Below, piece by piece: positions 54,817 to 64,000 of a stretch of DNA of 64,000 nucleotides. The stretch is from Undaria pinnatifida (lineage: Eukaryota; Sar; Phaeophyceae; Laminariales; Alariaceae). The DNA lies in assembly GCA_012845835.1 (NCBI GenBank), contig JABAKD010000002.1, forward strand, positions 21,254,274-21,318,273. Reading direction: 5' to 3'. The position numbers and the translations under genes are program-made. Under the pieces are notes generated by a model. That model made no database searches. It had not been told where the DNA came from and saw only the letters and a program-made list of their open reading frames with translations. Position 1 is the stretch's first letter, and the number at the start of each line of letters is the position of its first letter.

Positions 54817-54995
54817 TGTTTGTGTCGGACACAGACTAGGCCACCCGGAAAGCAAAAGGAACATGACGATTATGTGTCTGTGTCGGACACATCCGGAAGG
54901 GAAAACAAGGTTTCTGTGTCAGACACAGTGTACACCCGGAAAGTGACCCCCACGGGCCAACGAAATAAACTACTTGTGCCGGACACGTGCTGAGG
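54817..54995 (+). repeat. array of GTGTCGGACAC palindromes
   Basis: Four palindromes: TGTGTCGGACACA (about 54822), TGTGTCGGACACA (about 54880), TGTGTCAGACACA (about 54914) and GTGCCGGACAC (about 54977). The first three are followed within about 20 bp by ACCCGGAAAG or TCCGGAAGG. The core is a perfect dyad except at its centre. Confidence 0.85.
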
Positions 54996-55137
54996 TAAGA
55001 AGGTGCATCATTTCTTCCCCCGGGGGGGCATCCTTCCTTACGTGGGGAGTTCAATAACTCATTCTCCCCGCTCCCCCTCCCCGAAAAAAAAAAAAAAAAA
55101 AAAAAAACGGAGCAAAACAGGGAGTGCAATCCCGGAA

Positions 55138-55394
55138 TGGATGACCAAACAAACCCATGTGGCCTAGGTGTACAAAAAGTAGCCGTACCGCAAAACGAGT
55201 GTTCGTATTCCGAGGAGGATTTCGGGGTTAAGGAAGCTTCCCCCTCCGCCATCTCAGAAAACAAAATACTGCAGGCCAAAAAATGTGCTGCGGTCTCTTA
55301 TCGTCGTATTTTACGGAAGGCGTCAAAGCTCCAAAAAAAAGGTAATCCGACGGACATCGGAGAAAGGAAGGAACCCTCTGCCGTCAGAAATGCT
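55138..55394 (+). repeat. family G copy
   Basis: ACCAAACAAACCCATGTGGCCTAGGTG-type start, then GAGGATTTCGGGGTTAAGGA and CATCTCAGAAAACAAAATAC. Carries an open 102-codon frame (55137-55445) not shared by other copies, so probably not a gene. Confidence 0.55.
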
Positions 55395-55693
55395 CTGGCC
55401 CAAATAGACCCCTCCCGCGCAAGGGGTGCAGCAGAAGTTTCCTAAGAAATTTCTGAGCTCCTTCCTAACTCGAGGAGCTCCTCAATATCTCACCATCATC
55501 ATCCGGAACGTGACTTCGAAGGCATTCGTTCGCGCAAACCCGACCAACATTTTCTATGCGCTAACCCTAAGACAAGCATGCTCGTGATTTTTTCGTACTA
55601 TTAATAACCGTTAGTTCCGCACTCGAGGAGGTCAACCGGTAAGGTATACCTTTTTTTGGCTCAAAACGTGAAACCCCTACCGTGGGATGGCTC
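55395..55693. mobile_element. family L MITE, copy 2
   Basis: Opposite orientation to 40689. The right end CCCCTACCGTGGGATGGCTC is clear. Inner blocks are GAGGAGCTCCTCAATATCTC and GACTTCGAAGGCATTCG. The left end is diverged (GGGTGCAGCAGAAG). Confidence 0.55.
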
Positions 55694-55733
55694 AAATGTG
55701 ATACCACGGACGGTATGGTTGGGGTCCCGCAAT

Positions 55734-55885
55734 ACGGCGGTATCCCGATATAAGGCGGTATCCCGATATAAGGCGGTATCCCGATATAAGGCGGTATCCC
55801 TATATAAGGCGGTATCCCGATATAAGGCCGTATCCCTATATAAGGCGGTGTCCCGATGTAAGGCGGTATCCCTATATAAGGCGGT
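55734..55885 (+). repeat. 18-bp minisatellite, unit GCGGTATCCCGATATAAG
   Basis: About 8.5 units with single-base variants, no spacers. Confidence 0.95.
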
Positions 55886-56131
55886 CAAAATCGCTCGACG
55901 CGACTGAGAAATGACACTGATAACCTTCAACCGATAAGGCGGTTTCCCCCCCCCCCCCTCCCCCCGAAAAGTTGGTCATGTTGTTCTGGCACAACCACCG
56001 CCTTGCTGGGGGACCCCTGCTACTGATCTATCTAGCACGTCTTCGGCTGTTTTTTTTTTTTTCTGTTAAAAACGGCGGGTTCCTTAACCCAAAATATCGT
56101 CGGAGGTTTACCATTCACTCTTTGCTCGTAT

Positions 56132-56222
56132 CAATGCCTCCTGTCTGATGCCTCCTGTCTGATGCCTCCTGTCTGATGCCTCCTCTCTGATGCCTCCTGT
56201 CTGATGTCTGATGTCTGATGTG
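56132..56222 (+). repeat. 14-bp minisatellite, unit ATGCCTCCTGTCTG
   Basis: Five near-perfect units then ATGTCTG units. Confidence 0.9.
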
Positions 56223-56401
56223 TATGGTCTCTTCTCCTCCGCCTGATTGCGCCTCGTCGGTTCCCGAGAGAAATCTCCCCGCGAGCCGTCCTACCTCCAG
56301 GCGTTCAGATAGTCGCTCAGGAATTTCAGCCTTTTCTTGCTTCGCGGTGACGCCCGTTGTATATCTAGACACACAGAACTGTTTATCGCGTCGTAAACGT
56401 A

Positions 56402-56432
56402 ACTTTTTTTTTTTTTTTTCTTTTTTTTTTGG
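56402..56432. repeat. poly-T tract
   Basis: Long T run with one C. Confidence 0.9.
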
Positions 56433-56515
56433 TCAGTTTTTGTGTTTCGGGGGATGATGCGTAGAGCTGCCTCGAACGGCCAACCTCAGAGAAAATCAGG
56501 TGCACATCTATCTCT

Positions 56516-56850
56516 GAGTCATCCCACAGTAGGGGGGTTACACTTGCCTGTGCCGAGTGTTATTTTTTTTGTATCCGCTTAACCTCCTTGATTGAGTAGC
56601 GTGGAACTATCGGTCAGTAGGATACCGTAGTTGTCTTACGAGTACCTGGTACATTCTTTGTAGTACTCGAAAAGGGACTAGCTAGCGCATGGAAACGTTG
56701 GTTGGGTCGCGCCGGCGCAAACGAACGCCTTCGAAGTCGTGCTTTGGGTGAGACATCAAGCTCCTCACGCTAGCAGCTGCAGAAGCTTCTCATAGAAGCT
56801 TCTGCTGCATCCCCAACTACCTTAGAAGCTTCTGCTGCATCCCCAATTAC
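56516..56850. mobile_element. family L MITE, copy 3, with duplicated right part
   Basis: Left end GAGTCATCCCACAGTAGGGG. Inner blocks are AACGCCTTCGAAGTCG and GTGAGACATCAAGCTCCTCA. The right part has AGAAGCTTCTGCTGCATCCCC repeated twice. The right terminal repeat is not clear. Confidence 0.55.
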
Positions 56851-57539
56851 CTTGGTATGACTCTTTGCGACTTATCACGTGCAGTGTACGACGGGGGGCT
56901 CCTTAGCCCGAAACCGTCGGAGTTTTGTCGGTCTTGTTTATTCGCGAATAAAATTCGCTGTATGTTGCATGGCTGCTACAGTAGTGGGCCATGGGGGTTT
57001 GTTTGTCCATCGAGTCTGAACTTTTCAGTCTGCAACGCACTTGGGGTGGAGGGAGAGAGCTCGCCAAGCGAGGAAGGAGCCTTCAGCCTTACGGCCAAAC
57101 GATGGCGCACCCTCAACCGTAGCCAGTGTCGGTCGATGCGCGTTGTTCTTGCTCGCGGTTTTTCGTTTCTATCGCAACAAACGCTTCAAGCTTTTGTTTG
57201 AAGCATCGTACGACTAACAATAGCACTATTACTATATACCATAATAGCACTAGTACTATTACGGAGGGCCGTGGAAATCAGAACCCGCGATGCACACAAA
57301 AACCTATCTATATATATTCCCCTCTTTTTACTAGCCATACTTGGTCCTAATTACTGTAGTCTAGTCCTCCGCATAAAATAGTACGGTGGGGGGTGCGCCT
57401 ATTTTGCCCTGCGCCTATTTTGCCCGGAGGCTCCGTATTTATTTGAGAGCTCTATTTATTTTTTTATTTTTTTATTTTTCATGTTTTATTTTTTTTTCTT
57501 CATCCCATTTATTATCCTCGCCCTACTCTCGCGCTCCCT
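56851..57539. other. no gene recognised
   Basis: Contains a family C-like tail (ACACAAAAACCTATCTAT at about 57295) and T-rich DNA. Confidence 0.4.
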
Positions 57540-57700
57540 CCCGGTAAGTAGTAACTCAGATCATCAGGGGTCACATAGCGGGCCCTCCTCCCCCTTCCCA
57601 ACCACGGTACGTGTGCCTTCATTGTTATCGCGAGAATAATTAAACCATTTTTTTCCCTCTCATCGACTCGCGTCGAATTCTGCTTACCCAAGCTGCTAGG
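57540..57700 (+). repeat. dispersed repeat K, copy 2
   Basis: See the shared blocks listed for 3915-4075. Followed by a T run at 57708-57738. Confidence 0.5.
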
Positions 57701-57706
57701 TGTTCT

Positions 57707-57738
<32 letters not shown>

Positions 57739-57743
57739 CTTCT

Positions 57744-58065
57744 ACACGTCTACTTTCCAGCTTCTGGACAAGCCGTGGTCACACGTGCCGTCCCTTCTTC
57801 CCCCTCGGTTCTTGCCTTCAATTTTATCGTGCATAGGGTTCAGCAATCCCACTGCTCGTCGATTTTCCATCGAGTGTTGCTAACTCTCTCTCTTTGTTCT
57901 TTTCACACTTTTACTTTCCAGCTTCTGGACAAGCCGTGGTCACAGGTGTCATCCCTTCTCCCGCCCGGTTCTCGCCTTCAATTTTTATCGCGCGTAGGGT
58001 TCAGCAATCCCACTGCTCGTCGATTTTCCATCGAGTGTTGCTAACTCACGCCCTCGCGCTTTCCG
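57744..58065 (+). repeat. tandem duplication, unit 161 bp
   Basis: Two units, each with a pyrimidine tract ending TACTTTCCAG, then CTTCTGGACAAGCCGTGGTC, CGGTTCTYGCCTTCAATTTT, AGGGTTCAGCAATCCCACTG and CCATCGAGTGTTGCTAACTC. The TTTCCAG edge resembles a splice acceptor, so a duplicated exon with its intron end is one reading. Confidence 0.85.
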
Positions 58066-58107
58066 CAAGTCAATTAGTGCACAAGAAAAAGTCCCCACGA
58101 ATTTGTA

Positions 58108-58200
58108 CGAGTATGCACTCGGGGGGGCTCGAACTCACGAAACCGATCTACACCAGGCTCGAGGACAACCTGACACGCTACCGGGGCGACCGGTTACATA
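58108..58200 (-). tRNA. tRNA-like patch, probably decayed
   Basis: On the minus strand: a D-arm-like CGCCCCGGTAGCGTGTCAGG, an anticodon-arm-like CAGGTTGTCCTCGAGCCTG, and a T-arm and B-box-like GAGTTCGAGCCCC. The acceptor is not convincing. It could be the head of a tRNA-derived SINE. Confidence 0.3.
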
Positions 58201-58384
58201 TGTATACACCTACCTCACTCAACCTCAAAATGTTGAGGAGAAAAAATGGAAGCGCTTTGTCAGTGATGGATGGGACGATCCCGCGGATAGTCATACTAGG
58301 TACAAGACGAGCATCACAATATTTGCAAAGGACCACGATACAGAAGGGGGGTCACTGTTGGCGCCTCTTTTTTTGTTTGTTTTT

Positions 58385-58610
58385 GTTTCTGCGCTCTGGC
58401 TCGGGGTCACTCGCGCGAGTGGCCCCCCCCCCCCCCAAGTGCCTTTTCGGTCGCAAGTCTTGCGTGCTGTTTTTAGATTTTGCGAGATACGACTCCGCAG
58501 TGGAAAGGGTTAGCTGCGCTGCGCCAAGAACACCGCCTAAAAAAGCGTTTTTGGCGGCGAGGGAATAGTCACCCGCGCGAGTGGCTCAAACGTGGCGGCG
58601 AAAAGTAGGG
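58385..58610 (+). repeat. palindrome-bearing repeat (GGGGTCACTCG family)
   Basis: CTCGGGGTCACTCGCGCGAG then TGGCCCC forms a long near-perfect palindrome. A second, GTCACCCGCGCGAGTGGC, follows at about 58569. Between them is CTGCGCTGCGCCAAGAACACC, also seen near 40510 and 59375. Confidence 0.6.
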
Positions 58611-59010
58611 GTACCCTGCCGCAGCCTTGGCCATAACCAAGAACGTCCTTGCTTCCGACGGTATCGGCCCCCCGTTACATTCAGAGATCAATTTTTGCCA
58701 ACAAAAGCTCTACCTTTGCATCGTCGCACGCTCTCTTTGCTTACTTTTTGAGCGTGTGCCTTTTGTTGGCGGGACCCATGTTGTAGAGCAGTGTACCAAG
58801 GCTATTGTATTGTGGTTGTCGTGTTAAGCCACCCGACTAGGTGCGATGTGCTGCTCGTACGGGTTTCAACGCTTGATCACTCTTAACATTCCCGAAAGAA
58901 GAAAAACACTCGGAAGGTAGGCAAAGAGGACATCTATGCACAAAGTCGAACTTCCTTCTATGCCTGCTTTCCCCTCTTGATCCTCTTGGGGGATTCAGAG
59001 GGAAGAAAAA

Positions 59011-59304
59011 TTGACGACTGAAACCGCCGACCAATTGCAGTATCCTTCACATGAAGCAACCCGCGCCCTGCTCGCCGCTTTTAATAGACTAGCTGACGTC
59101 GATTATTACGGCCGAACTCCAACGCAAGAAGCGCCCGCAAGACACGCGCATAGCTTGCACCGCTGTGTACTTGCACGCTCGTACCGTGATAACAACGCGC
59201 TTATCCTTGCGAATTTCCTCGCTGTACAACGGGACCCACAAGGGTTATGCGGCCCAGCGACGGCAGGGGGGTGCCTGGTTTGGGCAGTGTCTCGGGGTTA
59301 CTAG
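59011..59304 (+). CDS. unassigned open frame, doubtful
   Basis: 98 codons, opening TTETADQLQYPSHEATRALL (non-ATG start in context), with helical character in the first half. Its middle overlaps a block (CGAACTCCAACGCAAG) also found at 19738, and its end runs into the GGGTTACTAGCGCGGGTGACC hairpin of the palindrome family. Probably repeat-derived. Confidence 0.2.
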   Translation: MTTETADQLQYPSHEATRALLAAFNRLADVDYYGRTPTQEAPARHAHSLHRCVLARSYRDNNALILANFLAVQRDPQGLCGPATAGGCLVWAVSRGY

Positions 59305-59429
59305 CGCGGGTGACCAACCTTTTCCGTTTTTTGCGGTTTTTAAGCTTTTTTTTGATTGTGCTTTGTGGATCTACGCTGCGCCAAAAGCAATCACCTGTTT
59401 TTCTTTTTTTTTCTGTGAGGTAGATTAAT

Positions 59430-60340
59430 AGTCAGCGGTGGCAGTGCTCGAAACCCGGGGGATAAAAAAGGGGGTATATCATAACATTATCACAACATCC
59501 CCCCTAGTAATGCCATACCGTAGCCTTGGACTAAGCTTCATCGGCAGTAGGGAAGGGGGGGGCCATGATATGGAGCGTAGACCACTGAAAAAACGGTGCT
59601 AAAAATCTCTGGAGAGACCAATATCGCGGCCGGCGTATTTACTCGGCGTGATAAATGTTGTACAGATTTTTGTTGGTGCGGAAGTAACCCAACACAGCCG
59701 CATGTATATTTATGATCAACATCGTGAAAATACCGAAAATGAACTCACACACAGACACATGAAAGCGGCCACTCTCTCGCTCGGACTCTGAACCGCTAGG
59801 AGACATGATCCCACCCCCGTACCGTGGCGTGACTCACCGTACACCTCACGGTGCTTCGCGCTCGGTGCACGCGATGTCCACCTGGTCGGTGAAGCCCCCC
59901 CGGCGACATTCTTGCTCTGTTCCGTCATTGCAGGCGTTCGAGGGTCTATGGTCATACGAATACGACTGACTATACAAGAAATGAGTAAACCCCCGTCTCT
60001 CTATTGTAGACTTTGTCGGTGCTACAATCAGTTAATCATTCAATCAATCAAGCACGGAATGGATGCGGTGTCCGTCTGGTTTTGTTTGGAAAAAAACCCA
60101 ACAATACCAACATCATGTGACAAGTTGTTTTTGCACCTGCTGGTGAACGAGACCCCCTTCCATGAGGTTCCTTGCTTCCACCACAATAAGGCTCGTTCCT
60201 CCGGGGCGGAGCATGGTGGTGACAATAATAGCCCGGTTCGGTAGCCCTCCAACTCCGAGAGAAGCCGTCGATCGGCGAACCCCCGAACTGGTTTGCCTCA
60301 CCTGTTCAACGTTTAGCCCATAGCTGGAGCAATGGTTAAC
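59430..60340. other. no gene recognised
   Basis: Short frames only; no repeat recognised. Confidence 0.45.
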
Positions 60341-60342
60341 GC

Positions 60343-60412
60343 AGACGGGCGGGCGGGCGGGCGGGCGGACGGACGGACGGACGGACGGACGGACGGACGG
60401 GCGGGTGGGACA
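60343..60412 (+). repeat. GGGC/GGAC tetranucleotide repeat
   Basis: About four GGGC units then about eight GGAC units. Confidence 0.95.
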
Positions 60413-60669
60413 GGGGTGATCAGGTCAGGTCGGGTCGGAAGCCAAGCAAAACACAACCGCGGCCGTCACCAACACGAGAGGCGGGGGGACTTGTTCTCTG
60501 TTTTTTTATTTTCTTGTATAAAGTGTCATTGTGCTGATGCCCATCCCCCTCTCAACACTATCTGGCTACTACTTTTGCACCACCAGGTGCAAAAAACAAA
60601 AAAGGTGACGAGTCAATCTATTGGAGCGTTTGTTTTATGTATATATGGGCGGTTCGAGGCGACTGGTCC

Positions 60670-60790
60670 AGGCCCCCAAGCCAAAGACTCGTTGAAAAGT
60701 AATCCGAGCGCCAGGTTATCGACCAGCTGTGCCACAACAGCGTGTAAATGCTCTAACCAGCTAACTGATAAGCGAGACGTCACTTCCTCG
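60670..60790 (-). other. tRNA-like patch, two A-box-like words
   Basis: On the minus strand: TCAGTTAGCTGGTTAGAGC, a classic D-arm, and 25 bp later GTGGCACAGCTGGTCGATAACC, a second D-arm-like word, then CTGGCGCTCGGATTAC. No T-arm in phase. Probably a rearranged tRNA or SINE head. Confidence 0.35.
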
Positions 60791-61150
60791 ATGAGAGGGG
60801 TTATCTGGGCACGGCACAACATCCAACGTGCGACTGCAAGGCACCATCCCTATCCGTTGTTCGCAGGGGACTGATTGGCTACCTATCATAAGCGAGAGCC
60901 AATTTAACAACCACAAAAAAATCGGAAAAAGGAGGACGCCAACCATAGAAGCCTTCAAACGCATTTATTATTTTGCGCACGATTTTCCTTGTCCACCATC
61001 GCCCGGAATTCCATGCCTGTAAAAGGTAGCAGTAAGCGTGAGCCAACCAACGCGAACCGCCGACGGCGTTCTGGCTTGCTTATGTTTTGCCTTGGAATTC
61101 GATGAGGTTGGCATCGCATGGCCGGATCGCCCTGCTTTGTTTGCAAATGT

Positions 61151-61283
61151 GCATCTCTGTCCTGTAGTTATTGACCACAGAGCTCGTCTCCCTAGGAGAA
61201 GAGACATCGGCACGGACATTGGTTGTGCTGGATATACGTAAGATGGGTGGAAACATCAGTTTTGACTTGAAGAAGACATGCAC
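61151..61283 (-). repeat. dispersed repeat family I, diverged copy
   Basis: Reverse-strand blocks TTATTGACCACAGAGCTCGT, GGCACGGACATTGG, TGTGCTGGATATACG, GAAGAAGACATGCAC. Confidence 0.6.
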
Positions 61284-61345
61284 TTGCCGCATAGCACACA
61301 ATACAACGCACCCTCCCCTTGGGACGAATTGCGGAGGAGATCATC

Positions 61346-61606
61346 GAGTCATCCCACCGTAGGGGCTGCAATTTTTATCGGCCCAACGTTTGTGGGCGAT
61401 TGAGCTTCTCAAGTGAGTCGCTACCGGTTAGTTTGATGCTTTTACGAGAACGCTGGTTTTAGGACTAGCGCACGTTGATCGGGTTGCTGCGCGATCGAAA
61501 GTCTTCGACGTCGTGCTTCGGGTGAGGTATTTAGCTGGCTCCTCATGTCAGGAGCTCAGAACGTTCTCAGAAAACCCCGCTGCACTCCTGCCGTGTGGGA
61601 TGACTC
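61346..61606. mobile_element. family L MITE, copy 4
   Basis: 261 bp. Ends GAGTCATCCCACCGTAGGGG and, inverted, GAGTCATCCCACACGGCAGG. Inner blocks are AAGTGAGTCGCTACCGGT, TCGACGTCGTGCTTCGGGTG and CTCCTCATGTCAGGAGCTC. Confidence 0.75.
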
Positions 61607-63330
61607 CAAAACCTCCGAACCAAGGGAGGTGCGCGGGGGCGCAATGGTGGCTTCGAAGAGATTTCGTGGAGGTCCCTTCTACAATAAACGCCTCGCCCGG
61701 TGGTTTCGCTCTCAGGCCTTGTCGAGGAAATCATCTTCGAAAAATGTTACGAGAGGAGGGTGTGCTATCTTTGCGTATTGTGTGGAGTGTACTCCTATAC
61801 GGTGGCAATGCGAGCAAAGGGCTTGTAACCTTGACACGGCACCTCCCCCTGAGCAACCTAAACCCCCCTCAGAGTTGCTTGAAGTTGGTGTGGGATCATT
61901 TTTGTTTGCGGTGTAGTAGTTAAAAGGGTCAAGTTGTATACTATGATAATATAATAACTCTTCCAAGAATTGCTATTGCTCCACTCGACGAGCCGTTCAA
62001 AGCTAACTTTTGAGCTTTTACTGTGTCGATCAGCATTTATTTGTTTGTGTCGATCCTGATATTGGCGCATTCAGCGCCACGGTCCGCTACAACGCTGAAC
62101 AATGTCATATTTTTTTATTCGCTACTACGATGCTGAGATTACCGCACTTAGCGCTATGGTCCGCACTGCTATTTAACCATACACGGGTACGATACATTTG
62201 TTCGTGATACATACGCTGATGATGTTGAGCACTCAAAACATTTTCGCGTAACGGCCTAAGCGCAACATCAAACATTCGTGAATTGTTTCGTCATTCGTGC
62301 GTGATACGCTGGCATTATTAGTTCGTCTTATGTGTACGCATATACGACGGGTAGCGTTGTTTTTTTTGGCTTCATACTCCGACGGATGGGGAAAACGATG
62401 CCTACACCACTTCCATGTATGCTAATGTATGTGCTTAAGCACATACCGTGTGTCAATTTAGTTCAGTTTTGTAATCGCAATCCAGCGCTAGCTGGCGTAC
62501 CCTTCGGTTTCCGTGGCAATGACAGCGCGAGCTGTCGCTACCGGCGGTCACCGTTACCACTACGGCAGCGCAAGCTGCCGTGGTGTACGGATGGGTGAGT
62601 ATGTCGACCCGACTTGATCCCTGAGGATCAGGTGCGGTGGAGAGAGCCACCCGGGAAGTCATCCCTCACGGCAGCGTGGGACTTGGGCAAGCTCACCCAC
62701 CGAACCCCTCCCCCCGGCCAAGTGAAAACAGCCTTCCGCCGGACTTGGTCCAGTTGCTGTCCACCCTACCCATTCGCGCTATGGTCCCTGGCGGTGTTAT
62801 TATTACAATCGGATATGGCTTGGGGTTAATATCGATTTCGACCTTTTTCGGGTTACATTGTAACGGTTTTCGACGGTTTAAATAGAACGACGAGCACAAC
62901 ACCAGAGAGCACGTCCGACATCAACAACATCTGCGCGTCGAAACACGCTCGTAGTGGTTGCAACCGCCGTATATGTCTTGCGAATAATACTACTTTTTCT
63001 GGCATGGTGTTCTCCGGCGGCCGAGTTTTTTTTTCTCGCACTCTCGGCTGCGGATCACCAAAGGGGGCCGTGGGTAAATAATGACGCATGTCTGGATCCC
63101 GGCCGAGCTCCGGGGCGGTGCTCTGGGCATTCAACGTCGCCGAACTATCTCTTTTTGTCAAGGGGTCGTGTGTCGCCTCGCTGAGGCGATCACGTGCATG
63201 GAAAACCCGTTGTCTTGTTCTTTTAAAAAGTAGCCCGTTCCGTTCTCACATTTCCGCCCGCCGTGCGACGTCATCAGTCCAACATGATTTACCCTCTCCG
63301 CTATCTGCTACGACGCAGCTATGCATCCAT
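61607..63330. other. no gene recognised
   Basis: Hairpins GACAGCGCGAGCTGTC (about 62520) and CGGCAGCGCAAGCTGCCG (about 62563). Two similar GCGCYAYGGTCCGC words near 62074 and 62151. No supported coding sequence. Confidence 0.45.
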
Positions 63331-63339
63331 GCGCAGGAG

Positions 63340-63400
63340 GGCAGCAGCAGCAACAGCAGGGGCGGCAGCAGCAGCGGCGGCAGCAGCGGCAACACATCTC
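63340..63400 (+). repeat. GCA/GCG trinucleotide patch
   Basis: GCAGCAGCAACAGCAGG and GGCGGCAGCAGC runs. Confidence 0.85.
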
Positions 63401-64000
63401 TTGAAAACGTCACACGTATCTCTTGCATCTAGCCCTGTGACTCCTGTTGTACACCTCGCAATAAACATGTAACACACTTCGCCTGAAAAAATGCCTCCGT
63501 CCGTCCGTCTACCTGGGGGATTAGCACGTGGCCATTATTTCTCGCTATTGTTGTGCTCCCCGTGCCGCATCAGGGCGGTAGTCGCACCGGGCAAGGCGCA
63601 CAGAGCAAGACCCACACTGCCGCCTGCTTCGTTTCGCCGAGCCGCACACATAGAAACCCATACGTTTATCGTTGCAAACGTGGAAATTTCACCACATTAT
63701 AGGGTTTCCACGTGGGTTTTAACAAGAAAATAATTTGAAAGAAAGTCGGGTGTCTTATTTCTGTGTTTTTTTTTTTCATCCGGCTCTTGCGGGCTGTTCG
63801 AAAAACAACAAAAACTGTTCGCACCAGGTGCAGGCAGCCAGGTAGCAAGCAAGCCACAGGCGAGAGGTGAGAGCGCGAGGACTCACTCGCACCAAGCTGC
63901 TGGTGATTTCAAAGCACAGAGCTGTCTATAGCACTGCACACAGAGCAACACTATCCCTGCCTGGTGCGGCAGCGGCAATAGTAGTGCAAGACCGATGCTG
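63401..64000. other. no gene recognised
   Basis: Short frames only. Confidence 0.45.

Noticed and set aside
55734-55885. CRISPR-like array of 18-bp repeats
   Set aside because: Units are contiguous with no spacers, and the DNA is eukaryotic; it is a minisatellite.

Overview
This window is nuclear eukaryotic DNA, most likely from a photosynthetic stramenopile, with a brown alga the best guess. The reasons are a LINE reverse-transcriptase tail and a chromodomain-type Gypsy element that look like brown-algal repeats, minus-strand open exons with GT-AG borders, very long (TTG)n tracts and many poly-C/poly-G runs. The lineage is inferred from memory of these families; no search was possible. No rRNA, CRISPR array or bacterial operon is present.

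Layout. 0-19 kb is a nested repeat field: a miniature LTR family (TRIM, about 85-bp LTRs), a tRNA-adjacent dispersed family called B here, two 82-bp TTAA-flanked MITEs, a 152-bp fold-back, and a young Copia insertion (11895-14640) lying inside a TRIM copy with a 5-bp target duplication. An 858-bp hAT-type MITE with an 8-bp duplication follows (15154-16011), then a G-rich tandem field (17.7-18.9 kb). 20.1-21.2 kb holds a broken LINE tail. 21.7-23.4 kb holds more dispersed repeats. 26.3-33.4 kb on the minus strand is the only convincing host-gene territory: two groups of long, disordered-protein exons. 34.3-34.7 kb is a 418-bp (TTG)n tract. 35.7-43.6 kb is an old, heavily broken Ty3/Gypsy chromovirus fossil that seems to include a NADAR-like (YbiA-type) module between the gag side and the protease. 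43.7-64 kb is again repeat-rich: rearranged TRIM copies, minisatellites, MITEs, tandem duplications, and one nearly textbook TRIM (54428-54816) with two LTRs and a short target duplication.

The most interesting signals are: (1) the TRIM family, whose primer-binding site fits the 3' end of a tRNA-Ser, and whose variant copies at 43.8-44.0 kb carry about 45 bases complementary to a tRNA-Ser(GCU)-like 3' half; (2) the NADAR-like module in the Gypsy fossil; (3) the TTAA MITE pair with a related empty site in the same window; and (4) the hAT MITE built of ACGGTA arrays. Most open frames elsewhere are shadows of repeats or microsatellites. Identities rest on motif reading by eye.
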